Of a stretch of DNA of 64,000 bases, positions 45,310 to 54,186 are shown piece after piece. Origin of the DNA: CAVTHW01 sp963734625 (GTDB taxonomy: Bacteria; Acidobacteriota; Terriglobia; Bryobacterales; Bryobacteraceae); the NCBI GenBank assembly GCA_963734625.1, contig CAVTHW010000016.1, positions 186,001 through 250,000 on the forward strand, written 5' to 3'. The translations under genes and the position numbers were made by a program. The notes beneath the pieces were generated by a model, which saw nothing but the letters and a program-made list of their open reading frames with translations, was not told where the DNA came from and did no database searches. Every line of letters starts with the position of its first letter. Within the stretch, counting starts at the first letter, position 1.

Positions 45310-46203
45310 CTACTTTTCCGCTTCCATCGCCGGCTCGGACGCGCCCTCGGCGGGCGGCTCAGCATGCGGCAGCGACACGGATGGCAGATCCTCGTCGGGG
45401 ATGCTCTCGGCCATCAACTGCTCCGAGTAGCGGGGATCGACGTACTGGGTATACTCGGGGATCTCCTCGGGCGGAGTTTCGTCGGTGATGATCCGCTCGG
45501 CCGTGAACTCCTGCTCGGTGGCCAGGGCCTTGCCTTCGATGACGGCGTCAGCGATCTTGTTGGTGAACAGGCGGATGGCGCGGAGCGCGTCGTCGTTGCC
45601 CGGAATCACGTAGTTCACCTGGTCCGGGTCGCAGTTGGTGTCCACCACGGCGACGACCGGAATGCCGAGCTTGCGCGCTTCCTTGACGGCGATCGCCTCC
45701 TTGCTGGAGTCGACCACGAAAACGACGTCCGGAAGGCGGCCCATGTCCTTGATTCCTTCCAGGTTCTGAAGCAGGTGCTTGCGTTCCCGCTCCAGCCGGA
45801 TGATTTCCTTCTTGGGGCGTCCGGCCCAGTCGCCGGAAGTGGCCATGACTTCCAGTTCCTTGAGCCGTTTAATGGACTTCTGAACGGTCACCATGTTGGT
45901 GAGCAGGCCGCCCAGCCAGCGCTGGTTCACGTAGTACATGCCGCAGCGCTTGGCTTCTTCGGCGATAGCTTCCTGCGCCTGGCGCTTGGTGCCGACAAAC
46001 AACACGGTCTTGCCCTGCGCGGCCATCTCGCCGACGAAGCGCATGGCGTCCTTGAAAAGTTTGAGGGTCTTCTGGAGGTCTACGATGTAGATCCCGTTGC
46101 GTTCTCCGAAGATGTATTCTTTCATCTTCGGATTCCAGCGCTTGGTCTGGTGCCCGAAATGAACGCCAGCTTCGAGCAATTCCTTCATTGATATCGACGG
46201 CAA
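45310..46203 (-). CDS. rpsB: Ribosomal protein S2
   Basis: The protein binds the 30S head. SISMKELLEAGVHFGHQTKRWNPKM, GTKRQAQEAIAEEAKRCGMYYVNQRWLGGLLTNMVTVQKSI and DPDQVNYVIPGNDDALRAI are characteristic. I prefer the TTG at 46203 (MPSISMKEL), because AGGAGG lies five bases upstream; the ATG at 46188 is the alternative. The C-terminus is longer than usual and acidic (EPPAEGASEPAMEAEK). Confidence 0.96.
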   Translation of the reverse strand: MPSISMKELLEAGVHFGHQTKRWNPKMKEYIFGERNGIYIVDLQKTLKLFKDAMRFVGEMAAQGKTVLFVGTKRQAQEAIAEEAKRCGMYYVNQRWLGGLLTNMVTVQKSIKRLKELEVMATSGDWAGRPKKEIIRLERERKHLLQNLEGIKDMGRLPDVVFVVDSSKEAIAVKEARKLGIPVVAVVDTNCDPDQVNYVIPGNDDALRAIRLFTNKIADAVIEGKALATEQEFTAERIITDETPPEEIPEYTQYVDPRYSEQLMAESIPDEDLPSVSLPHAEPPAEGASEPAMEAEK

Positions 46204-46278
46204 AAAGCCTCCTTGCTTCGTACTCAGTGAACGCGCACGATCCAAACGAGATTTGTACGCATCCAAAGAGCCAAATGG

Positions 46279-46308
46279 AATGGGGCACGGCCGGCCTCCG
46301 CACCCATT
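46279..46308 (-). promoter_or_regulatory. Hairpin between rpsI and rpsB
   Basis: On the minus strand AATGGGTGCGG pairs with CCGTGCCCCATT around AGGCCGG, five bases after the rpsI stop and about 75 bases before rpsB. There is no T-run, so it may be a processing site or an S2-type leader element instead of a terminator. Confidence 0.4.
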
Positions 46309-46312
46309 TCGA

Positions 46313-46711
46313 CTACCTCTTCGAGAACTGGAACCGTTTGCGAGCGCCCTTCTGTCCGTACTTCTTGCGCTCGTGCTGGCGTGGATCCCGGGTAAGAAAA
46401 CCTAATTCCTTGAGTTTGGGCCGTAGCTCGGCGTTGAACTCCGAAAGGGCGCGCGCGATCCCTAACCGAACGGCGCCTGCCTGCCCCTTGATCCCGCCGC
46501 CGTCGGCCAGAATATGAATGTCGAACTTGTCGACGGTCTCGGTCGCCAGCAGCGCCTGCCGAGCCAGGGCTCGGGTGGCCTCGGTCGGGAAGTAGTCCTC
46601 GAAGGCGCGCTTGTTAACCGTGATCTGGCCCTTCCCCGCCCTGAGGATGACGCGCGCCACTGCGCGGCGTCTGCGGCCAGTGCCCAAATGTTGAATCAAA
46701 TTCGCTGCCAC
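46313..46711 (-). CDS. rpsI: Ribosomal protein S9
   Basis: This is a 132-residue protein with GTGRRRRAVARVILRAGKGQITVN, the conserved GGGIKGQAGAVRLGIARAL and the terminal KKYGQKGARKRFQFSKR whose last residues touch P-site tRNA. Length is normal. It follows rplM by 26 bases. Confidence 0.97.
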   Translation of the reverse strand: MAANLIQHLGTGRRRRAVARVILRAGKGQITVNKRAFEDYFPTEATRALARQALLATETVDKFDIHILADGGGIKGQAGAVRLGIARALSEFNAELRPKLKELGFLTRDPRQHERKKYGQKGARKRFQFSKR

Positions 46712-46737
46712 TCAGAATCCTCTCTGGTGCTTCCGTT

Positions 46738-47175
46738 CTATTTGTCGTACGCCGGGATCGCCACCGGCTGCTGGGCCGAGTGCGGATGCTTGTCGCCCTC
46801 GTAAACCTTCAGCTTGCGAATCATGTGCTTTCCAAGCTTGGTCTTGGGAAGCATGCCGGCTACGGCGAGCTCGACCATCCGGGCCGGGCGCCTGACGCGC
46901 TGATCCCGGGCCTTCACTTCCGAAAGTCCGCCGGGATAGCCCGAATGCCTGCGGTAGAGTTTTTGCTCTTCCTTGTGGCCGGTGAGCTTCACCTTGGCGG
47001 CGTTGATGACCACCACGTGATCGCCCGTGTCCAGGAATGGCGTGTAAGACGGCTTGTGCTTGCCCATCAACAGCCTGGCGGCATGGCTGGCAAGCCGCCC
47101 CAGCACCGCGTCCTGCGCGTCAAGCACGAACCAGTCACTCTTGATGTCTTTCCCGGAGGGGAATATCGTACCCAT
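46738..47175 (-). CDS. rplM: Ribosomal protein L13
   Basis: The 145-residue 50S protein starts at ATG 47175 (MGTIFPSGKDIKSDWFVLDA), which gives the normal N-terminus; an upstream in-frame ATG at 47229 would add residues not found in the family. Signature segments are LGRLASHAARLLMGKHKPSYTP, GDHVVVINAAKVKLTGHK and VELAVAGMLPKTKLGKHMIRKLKVY. It is the first gene of the translation cluster. Confidence 0.96.
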   Translation of the reverse strand: MGTIFPSGKDIKSDWFVLDAQDAVLGRLASHAARLLMGKHKPSYTPFLDTGDHVVVINAAKVKLTGHKEEQKLYRRHSGYPGGLSEVKARDQRVRRPARMVELAVAGMLPKTKLGKHMIRKLKVYEGDKHPHSAQQPVAIPAYDK

Positions 47176-47331
47176 GGACAGACTTACCCTTTTCCTAGCG
47201 CTTCCGTGAAAATTCCAGCCTAACAACACGGTGGGGGTGGTGTCAAATCACGAGACGGCGGGAGGGGCGCTTGCAAATGCCCCCCGAGTTGAGGCAAGCT
47301 GGATGGTTTTCCTCCTTTAGCAGGCGGTCTA

Positions 47332-48286
47332 ATGCGTTTTAGAGTCCTATATCACGACCATTGTTTCGACGGCGCCGCAGCCGCGGCTTTCTTCAGCCGG
47401 TTTGTTCAAGACAAGTTATATCCCGGACGCGGAGTTCCAGTTTACGGGCCTCGCGCACACGGCCTCCCAGCTCTTCCAGCCGGAAATGTTCGACGGCGAC
47501 GAGAACGCGATCGTGGACTTCAAGTATTCTCCCGATCCGCGCTTGACCTGGTGGTTCGACCACCACCAGAGCGCATTTCTGACGCCCGATGACGAAGCGC
47601 ACTTCAAGCGCGACGCCAGCGGCAAGAAGATGTACGACCCGGGTTTCCGCTCCTGTACGGAGTACATAGCGGCGCAGACCAGGGAGCAGTTCGGCTACGA
47701 CGCTCCAGACCTGGCGGAACTGGTGAAGTGGGCCGGCATCATCGATGGCGCCCAGTATGCCGACGCCCAGACGGCCGTGGCGCTGGCGGCGCCGGCAATG
47801 AAGTTGACGCTGGTCATCGAGTGCGTGAAAGGCTCGGCGCTGGTGGAGAAGGTGATTCGCCTGATGCGCCGGTCGACGCTGGACGACATCATGGCGGATG
47901 ACGAGATCCAGAGGGTCTACGCGCCGCTGTATGAGCGGCACGTGACCTCCATCGACATCATCCGCAACCGCACCGTCAAGGACGACGGCGTGGTGTTCTT
48001 CGATCTGGCCGACCGCGACATGGAAGGCTACAACAAGTTCATTCCGTACTACCTCTTCCCGGATTCGATCTATACCGTGGCCGTCAGCAAGTCCAGCTTC
48101 CGCACCAAGGTTTCAGTGGGGTCCAACCCCTGGGCGCCGTCCGAGCCCAGGCACAACCTGGCTTCGATTTGCGAGCGCTACGGGGGCGGCGGCCACGCGC
48201 GGGTGGGTGCAATCAGCTTCGGCTTGGGTGGGGTGGAGGAGGCGCGGCGGGCGGCTGCGGAGATCGTCGCGGAGCTGAAAACTTGA
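47332..48286 (+). CDS. DHH-family phosphoesterase-like protein, broken by one frameshift
   Basis: The start (MRFRVLYHDHCFDGAAAAAFFSRFVQDKLYP) has the DHxDxDG-like opening of DHH proteins (HDHCFDG). After CCCGGACGCG near 47425 the reading continues one frame on (AEFQFTGLAHTA...WWFDHHQSAF), and the DHH-like FDHHQ motif and DGAQYAD follow. The C-terminus holds the DHHA1 signature RYGGGGHARVGAISF. It should hydrolyse a phosphodiester such as nano-RNA or a cyclic dinucleotide; the exact substrate is unknown. The last 74 bases overlap the convergent gene at 48213. Confidence 0.85.
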
Positions 48287-48965
48287 ACGGCAGCCACAGC
48301 AGAGTGAAGGCTGCCAGCGCTACAGCTTCCCCGGCGGCGATGTATACCGGCCACGGTCCCATGTAATTCAGGAGAGACGCTCCCTCGGGCTTGGCCCGGA
48401 GATACATATAGTTCGTTCCAAAGACGGCATCAAACGCCCCCACCAGCACCATAAACAGGTTCAGTTCGACGAGAACCCGCCAAAGGCAACCGGGCCGCGG
48501 CCACAGACGTTTCGACCAGGTCAGGTAGAGCACGCCGGCGATGGAGCCTCCGTGCGCCAGGAAGAAGTAGAACGTGGGATAGGACCAGGCGGGCGAGTGC
48601 AGATCGGGCGTGAGCGCCGCCATGCTGCTTCCGGCCAGCGCCGCAAAGTAGGCGAGTTCGTAAACTCGGTAATTGAGCGAAAACAAAGTAATGATAGTCA
48701 ACCAGAGAGCCAGATCGCAGAACTGGAGCGGAAAAGCATCCACCAGCCGCACCCGCTCCCAGCCCAGCCGGTAGGCGTACCAGACCAGTTCGTTGACCAG
48801 GAGAACCGTACCCAGCCGGCGGCGCAGCGCGTTCTCCCAACCCGGACGGAGGCGTTGGAGCCTGGCGAGCAGGAGCCCCGCGGCGGGAATGGAAGCCAGG
48901 ATCAGCAGGTGCGCCGGCCCAAAGAGGACGAAATCGGTTCGCACCCTGTCAAGATAGCGCGACAA
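48213..48965 (-). CDS. TIGR02206/YwaF-type membrane protein
   Basis: The 250-residue integral membrane protein has seven predicted helices. It begins FVLFGPAHLLILASIPAAGLLLARLQ, with LPLQFCDLALW-like PLQFCDLALWLTIITLF, AALTPDLHSPAWSYPTFYFFLAHGGSIAGVLYLTW and FGTNYMYLRAKPEGASLLNYMGPWPVY, all typical of this family. The function is unknown. The start is uncertain: TTG 48965 or GTG near 48944. It overlaps the DHH gene end to end. Confidence 0.85.
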   Translation of the reverse strand: MSRYLDRVRTDFVLFGPAHLLILASIPAAGLLLARLQRLRPGWENALRRRLGTVLLVNELVWYAYRLGWERVRLVDAFPLQFCDLALWLTIITLFSLNYRVYELAYFAALAGSSMAALTPDLHSPAWSYPTFYFFLAHGGSIAGVLYLTWSKRLWPRPGCLWRVLVELNLFMVLVGAFDAVFGTNYMYLRAKPEGASLLNYMGPWPVYIAAGEAVALAAFTLLWLPFKFSAPRRSPQPPAAPPPPHPSRS

Positions 48966-50144
48966 CTATGAGAGAGCAAACGAGATAGCGTGAAGCAGCT
49001 CCTCGGCATGAATGGGCTTGGCGACGAAGCCCCGCATCCCACTTTCCAGACACAAGCGGCGGGTCTCGGCACTCGACTCGGCGGTAAGAGCGACGACGGG
49101 GACAGAAGCGTAGCCTTCGATGGCACGTAGCCTCGCGGCGGTTTGCAGGCCGTCCATGCCGGGCATCTGGATGTCCATGAGGATGAGGCCATAAAGCCCG
49201 GTCGAGGCCATCCGCAAAGCTTCCGGACCGCTGGAAGCGCAGTCCACTTCATGGGCGTGCCGCCCCAGCAGGTGGGTGACAATCTTCTGCGCCACGCTGT
49301 CATCCTCCACCATCAGAATTCGGCAGCGGCGGCCGTTTCCCCTCGTTTCCATGACCGGCGATTGAGTTACAGGCCGATCCGGCGGCAGGTTCAGAGGGAG
49401 GACGACCGAGAACGTACTGCCGTGCTCCATTTGGCTTGTCACCGAGAGTTCTCCCCCCATCAATTGGACCAGCGCGTGTGCCAGCGATAGCCCTAACCCC
49501 AGCCCCGTGTGGCTGCGGGCAAGGCCGCCGTCAATTTGCCGGAATGAGTCAAAGATCGTTTTCAGCTTGTCCCGCGGAATGCCGATGCCGGTATCGCTGA
49601 TGTTGAGCACCAGATGGAACGCGCCGTTTTCGGAGTGACCCTCGGCGCCGACATCGATCCGGCCCCGTTCGCTGAACTTGATCGCGTTCTCGATAAGGAG
49701 AGCGAGAACCTGTCGAATCCGGGTTACGTCTCCAATCGCGATATCGGGGAGACCCGGCGCCAGCCGGCAAACCAGACCTAGCCCTTTCATCCGGGCCTTG
49801 GCCGAGTAAGGCGCCGCCGCGCTGCGGATCGATTCCGGAAGATGGAACTCCCCCGGCTGAACTGTCGCCTGCCCAGCGGCGAGGTTCGAATACTCCAGCG
49901 TCTTGTTGATGATCGAGAGCAGATCCTCGGCGCATACCCGCACGGTGGAAAGGTATTGTTTCTGTTCCTCGTCGAGCCGGGTCTCCATCAGCAGCTCCGT
50001 CATGCCCAGGATGCCGGTCAGGGGCGTGCGGATCTCGTGGTTCAGGCTGGCGAGGAAGTGAGTCTTAAGACTGCCGAATTCCTCGGCCGGGTTGGTGGGA
50101 CCGGTTGGGCTCTCCGTCTGCATTGAGTCAGCTTCCAGGAACAC
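48966..50144 (-). CDS. Hybrid histidine kinase (HisKA-HATPase-receiver), soluble
   Basis: The 392-residue protein has the phospho-accepting histidine in LASLNHEIRTPLTGILGMTELL, N box LIENAIKFSERG, G1 ISDTGIGIPRDKL and G2 GLGLGLSLAHALVQLMGG. The C-terminal receiver shows MVEDDSVAQKI, LILMDIQMPGMDG and FVAKPIHAEEL. It lacks a sensor domain and membrane helices, so it probably receives its signal from a partner protein. No output gene is adjacent; the stop abuts the start of the TIGR02206 gene. Confidence 0.93.
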   Translation of the reverse strand: MFLEADSMQTESPTGPTNPAEEFGSLKTHFLASLNHEIRTPLTGILGMTELLMETRLDEEQKQYLSTVRVCAEDLLSIINKTLEYSNLAAGQATVQPGEFHLPESIRSAAAPYSAKARMKGLGLVCRLAPGLPDIAIGDVTRIRQVLALLIENAIKFSERGRIDVGAEGHSENGAFHLVLNISDTGIGIPRDKLKTIFDSFRQIDGGLARSHTGLGLGLSLAHALVQLMGGELSVTSQMEHGSTFSVVLPLNLPPDRPVTQSPVMETRGNGRRCRILMVEDDSVAQKIVTHLLGRHAHEVDCASSGPEALRMASTGLYGLILMDIQMPGMDGLQTAARLRAIEGYASVPVVALTAESSAETRRLCLESGMRGFVAKPIHAEELLHAISFALS

Positions 50145-50187
50145 AATCGGCGGAGGACGGGGTAAGGTTTATGGCTCAGAGCCGCGC

Positions 50188-51040
50188 CTATCGGTCTTCG
50201 CTGCCCAGAATGTTCGTAATGGCGCCCAGCGGTCCGCGCTCGTCCCCGCCGGTGCGGGTAGGCGCCAGCTCGCGGCGCAACTTCTCCAGGGTCAGGCTTT
50301 GCACTATTACGCGGCCGGGGCCGGTGAGCGTGGTCAGGAAAAGCCCCTCGCCGCCGAACATCATGGTCTTTATGCCGCCGGCCAGTTGCACGTCGTAGTC
50401 GACCGAGGCGTCGAAACCCACCACGCCGCCGGTGTCCACCTGGAGCGTTTCACCGGGCTTCAGTTCGAACTCGATGAAGTCGCCGCCGGCGTGGATGAAA
50501 GCCGTGCCGGGCCCAGTCAGGCGCTCCAGAATGAAACCCTCGCCCGCAAAGAAGCCCGCGCCGATCTTCTTGACGAACTCAATGTTCACTTGAACGCTAT
50601 CCTGCGCGCAGACAAAGGCGTCGCGCTGCACGATAACGCTCTGGCCGGGCTTGAGATCGAAGGACTGGATGCGCCCGGGATAGCTGCCCGCGAACCCCGC
50701 CTCCCCAGGAGTGTCGGTGCGGAAGTAGGTCCAAAACAGCGATTCCCCCATAAGCTTCCGCTTGAGGGCGCCGAAAAGCTTCTCTCCCAGGCTGGCGCCG
50801 GTCATGCGGCTTTCCCATTGCACGTTAGCCGTCTTGTAGACCATCTTTCCGGCCTCGGAGAAGATCTGCTGTCCCGGCTTCAGCCGGATACGGACCACCT
50901 GAAGATTGTCTCCCTGAATCGTGAAATCGAGCGGCTGGGCATGCAGCCACGGGCGCGCCGCCGCCCACAGGCTGGCCACAGGAGGAGCAGAACCGGACGC
51001 CGTCTGCCACGTTGGAACCGCAGTTGGTGCAGAAGCTCAT
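50188..51040 (-). CDS. AIM24/TIGR00266-family protein with zinc-ribbon N-terminus, broken by one frameshift
   Basis: The N-terminus (MSFCTNCGSNVADGVRFCSSCGQPV) is a zinc ribbon with two CxxC pairs. The remainder (DFTIQGDNLQVVRIRLKPGQQIFSEAGKMVYK...GGEGLFLTTLTGPGRVIVQS) is the AIM24 domain, one frame on. One extra base around GCATGC (50938-50965) accounts for the break. Complete length would be about 283 residues. Such proteins occur in many bacteria; the role is unknown, with membrane or stress functions suggested for the family. Confidence 0.85.
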
Positions 51041-51180
51041 GGCTTGTTTATCTCCAATTCACGTATCTTACCAACGAAGGACGCTGAAAACGAAGCACAG
51101 CCCGCGCACCCTCGCAGGATCAAGAGGCGGCTGGGTCTATACTGAACAGAAGCCTTAATGTCCGGGCCCGATGGACTGGG

Positions 51181-52254
51181 GTGATCGCGAAATGGGGCAC
51201 GATGCCTTTGCTGTCTGGGACCCAACGAGATACCGTACCCGTTACCGTTATTGTTCCTGCGTTCAATGAGGCGGGATGCATCGCCGAAACCCTGCTAAGC
51301 CTGACCACCCAGACATTTCGTCCGGCCGAGATTATTGTAGTCGATGATTGTTCTACCGATGACACCGGTGACATCGCAAGGACATTTGGGGTCACTGTAA
51401 TCCGGCCTCCCGCCAATACCGGATCCAAGGCCGGCGCACAGACCTTCGCGCTGGACTATGTGAAGACGGAATTTGCGGTGGCGGTCGACGCCGACACCAC
51501 GCTGGCTCCCGATGCCCTGGAAAAACTCCTTCCCGCGTTAGCCAACCCGGAAGTCGCGGCCGCCTGTGGCATGGTCCTCCCGCGATTCACACGCACCTTG
51601 TGGGAGCGGGGACGCTACATTGAGTACCTATTCGCCTTCACCTTCTACAAGCGGGTTCAGGACGCCTACGGTGCTCCTCTGATCAGCTCCGGCTGCTTTT
51701 CGCTGTATCGCACGGCGGTTTTGAAGAAAGTGGGCGGCTGGTCCAACCGGACTCTGGCGGAGGACATGGATCTGACCTGGACCCTGTACCAACAGGGCTA
51801 TGGCGTCCGGTTCATTCCGGAAGCGGTGTGTTATCCGCGCGAGCCGCAGGATTACGCGTTCCTGAGGAAACAGCTGCGGCGCTGGTCGCACGGTTTCGTT
51901 CAGAACGTGCAGTTACACTGGCGCGGCCTCCTCGAAGTGCCGTTTCTGCGCTCGGCTGTAGCGGTCGCTTGCTGGGACGCGATCATTGCGTCCGTAGTGT
52001 ATCTGATGCTCCTGCCGGTACTTGCTGTCCTGTTCAGAAACCCATACTGGCTGCTCGGATACGTCGTCGACGTGCCGGCAATCGTGATTCCGGTGCTGGC
52101 AGGCGCCTTGCCGCGGAAGGAAGGCTGCCGGGCGCTGGTCAGCGTGCCAAGCTTTTTCGTGCTGCGCACACTCAATGCAGTTTTCTTCTTGGGTGCTGTA
52201 TGGGCTGAAGTAGTGCGCGGGCAAAGACTCAAGACCTATGAAAAGGGGCACTGA
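51181..52254 (+). CDS. Family 2 glycosyltransferase (PgaC-like), polymer synthase
   Basis: The 357-residue protein has an N-terminal GT2 domain (VTVIVPAFNEAGCIAETLLSL, VVDDCSTDDT, AVDADTTLAPDALEKLLPA, LAEDMDLTWTLYQQGYGV, and QLRRWSHGF, the Q/RxxRW motif) and three C-terminal helices. It is a processive-type synthase without an N-terminal membrane domain. The next three genes encode small membrane proteins and an exported TPR/barrel protein, so this looks like an export cassette similar in logic to pga or yaiOP. GTG 51181 or ATG 51202 could be the start. Confidence 0.9.
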   Translation: MIAKWGTMPLLSGTQRDTVPVTVIVPAFNEAGCIAETLLSLTTQTFRPAEIIVVDDCSTDDTGDIARTFGVTVIRPPANTGSKAGAQTFALDYVKTEFAVAVDADTTLAPDALEKLLPALANPEVAAACGMVLPRFTRTLWERGRYIEYLFAFTFYKRVQDAYGAPLISSGCFSLYRTAVLKKVGGWSNRTLAEDMDLTWTLYQQGYGVRFIPEAVCYPREPQDYAFLRKQLRRWSHGFVQNVQLHWRGLLEVPFLRSAVAVACWDAIIASVVYLMLLPVLAVLFRNPYWLLGYVVDVPAIVIPVLAGALPRKEGCRALVSVPSFFVLRTLNAVFFLGAVWAEVVRGQRLKTYEKGH

Positions 52255-52492
52255 ATGACGGTCGGAATTCCCGGAACCGGCATCGGAGGGCTGTTCTATG
52301 TCGTGGCTGGCCTGATCGCGCCACTGCGCAGATCTGAGAGCAGGCGTGCGCGCCGCCTACGTCGCGGTTCTGGCCTTCGGGGTGCTCGTGGGGATTTTCG
52401 CCACCGGCTGGCTCCTCGGGTTACTGCTCGCTCCGGTCGCGAAACCTCCTCTGATTGCGGGACATTCCGTCCTTTTATCGGCCGGGAACTGA
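52255..52492 (+). CDS. Small two-helix membrane protein, broken by one frameshift
   Basis: ATG 52255 abuts the glycosyltransferase stop. The first part reads TVGIPGTGIGGLFYVVAGLIAPLR; after one surplus base at AGATCT (about 52330-52335) the frame continues DLRAGVRAAYVAVLAFGVL, then VGIFATGWLLGLLLAPVAK, and stops at 52490-52492. The combined product is about 78 residues with two membrane helices. It probably assists the synthase. Confidence 0.6.
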
Positions 52493-52499
52493 AAACATT

Positions 52500-52601
52500 G
52501 TGCGCTGGGCCTCTCTGTTGGGCTCGGTTGTCTTGCTCGGAGGCGTTCTACTCTCCGTGCAGCTCGCGCGGCTGATTCAAAGGAAGAGATGGGGAAAATG
52601 A
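52500..52601 (+). CDS. Possible 33-residue single-helix membrane protein
   Basis: GTG 52500 starts VRWASLLGSVVLLGGVLLSV, one membrane helix followed by the basic tail RLIQRKRWGK. The stop TGA (52599-52601) overlaps the ATG of the next gene. No ribosome binding site is evident, so translation would be coupled. It could be a small subunit of the export cassette or a chance frame. Confidence 0.4.
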   Translation: MRWASLLGSVVLLGGVLLSVQLARLIQRKRWGK

Positions 52602-53924
52602 AGCGGCTCAACAGCTTGCCCGTTTGCTTCTTCGCTCTCGTCACTTGTGCGTTTCCGGCCGTGGCCCAGACCGGCGCCAGTCGCCGATCTGGTGCGCCAG
52701 GCGGATGCGGCGTTCGAGGATGAGAACCGCAATCTGGCGCAGAAACTGTACCTGGACGTCGTCGCGCTGAATCCGGAGCAGTCGCATTCCGTCTACCGCC
52801 TCGGGCAATTGGCGAATGGCGACGAGGCAGCTCTGGCCTGGTTTGAGCGGTACGTCAAACTGGAGCCGGATGATGCCTGGGGATGGATCGCGGCAGGTGA
52901 CAAGTACTTGCGGGTCGGAAAAGTTGTCGAAGCTCGCGCGGCTTTTCAACGTGCGGCGAAGCTCGCGCCGGAAGCCCAGGAGATCCCGCCGCGTCTGGAA
53001 AGGGCACGGCTGCGGGCGGCGCCTGTACTGGAGCCGCTGGGTGGGTTTACGAGCGATTCAGACGGAAACCTGACCTGGAAATTCGGTTTGAGCGGGGATG
53101 CGGCGATCCGATCGGGCTTCCGCATCGGAGCCAGGGCTTCGCGTTCACGCATCAGTGACGGTCTGACTACGGCGACCCTGGATGAAGGCCTGTTTCGGCT
53201 GCAGGGCCGGCCTCGGATGGCGCTGCGGTTCGAATTCAGCGGCGGCGTGGCGAGACTGGCGCCTCCCAGGGCCAGTGCCTGGAGTACGCCTGAGGGGGAT
53301 GTTCACCTGCGGTGGAATTCGGCCGGTAACGCCTGGTCTTTCGATCTCCGGGGTCTGAGAACGCCGCTGGGAACGACGCCGCTACTCGTGGCCAATCGGG
53401 CGATGCGCAACGAACTTCGCCTGTCCGGCACTGTGCCCTTGGGGCCCGTACGGCTCAGGGCCGGCGGGCGCGGCGCTGATATAGCGACGGCGGTCGAAGA
53501 CAAGAATCGAAAGCTTCAAGGAGACGCCGCACTAGTGTTCCCGGTGGGCTGGCGCGGAGAATTCTCAGCTCAGTATCACCGGATCGGGTTTCAGCGGGCG
53601 TCGCTCGCGGGCTATTTCGCTCCTAGACGCGTGGAGACAGTCGAAGGAGGAAGCTATTGGCAGATAGGCGGCGACGGGCGCTGGAGCGCGGAAGTGGACC
53701 TTGGCGCGGGGATGCAGCGCATCGCCATCCAGAAACAGGCAGTCGGCGCATGGAAGCCGGCGCTGCGCGCCTGGGGAATGTGGGATGTCGATCTGACCCG
53801 GGCCGTCGCCTTGAGGGGCGAAGTGGAGGCGTACAGCGCGCCCTTTGCCCCCGCCGGCGTATCGACGGCCCCAAACTGGCGCTATGCCGCACTCAGCTTC
53901 AGCCTTCTGTTCCGGGTGTTTTGA
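52598..53924 (+). CDS. Exported TPR plus outer-membrane barrel protein (YaiO/PgaA-like), broken by one frameshift
   Basis: ATG 52598 begins a signal peptide (MKRLNSLPVCFFALVTCAFPAVAQT). After a surplus base near GGCGCC (about 52672-52677) the frame continues VADLVRQADAAFEDENRNLAQKLYLDVVALNPEQ, two or three TPR units to about residue 130. About 290 residues of alternating beta strands then end YAALSFSLLFRVF with a terminal aromatic residue. The build matches the periplasmic-TPR/outer-membrane-pore partners of GT2 synthases. It would let the polymer made by 51181-52254 leave the cell. No deacetylase or hydrolase is linked. Confidence 0.75.
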
Positions 53925-53968
53925 GCTGCCGAATGTTTTCGGCCTATTGATCTACGCTACATCGTGGG

Positions 53969-54145
53969 GTGCGCGACATAAAAGTGGAATCGCCGGCGCG
54001 CTTGTGGGGCAGCCATTTCTGGCTGCCGCCGGGCTTTGGCCCGGCGTCTGGCGACAGCCCGAAAAAACGCCGGCTCAAAAGCCGGCGGCCGGCTGAAAGC
54101 CAGACCCCACGTGGGCACTCTGTCTTTCACTTTTATGTCGCGCAC
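53969..54145. mobile_element. MITE-like element with 18-bp perfect terminal inverted repeats
   Basis: GTGCGCGACATAAAAGTG (53969-53986) and its exact complement CACTTTTATGTCGCGCAC (54128-54145) bound 177 bases. Inside are nested palindromes (GGCAGCCATTTCTGGCTGCC, GCCGGGCTTTGGCCCGGC, GCCGGCTCAAAAGCCGGC). No gene is present. A second copy, interrupted by a group II intron, lies at 62848-63952 on the other strand. Together with 53925-53968 and 54146-54186 this fills the gap before mqnA. Confidence 0.85.
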
Positions 54146-54186
54146 CTCCCCTCACCCGCAGCTCAGCACGGGCGTTAGAATGGGGC

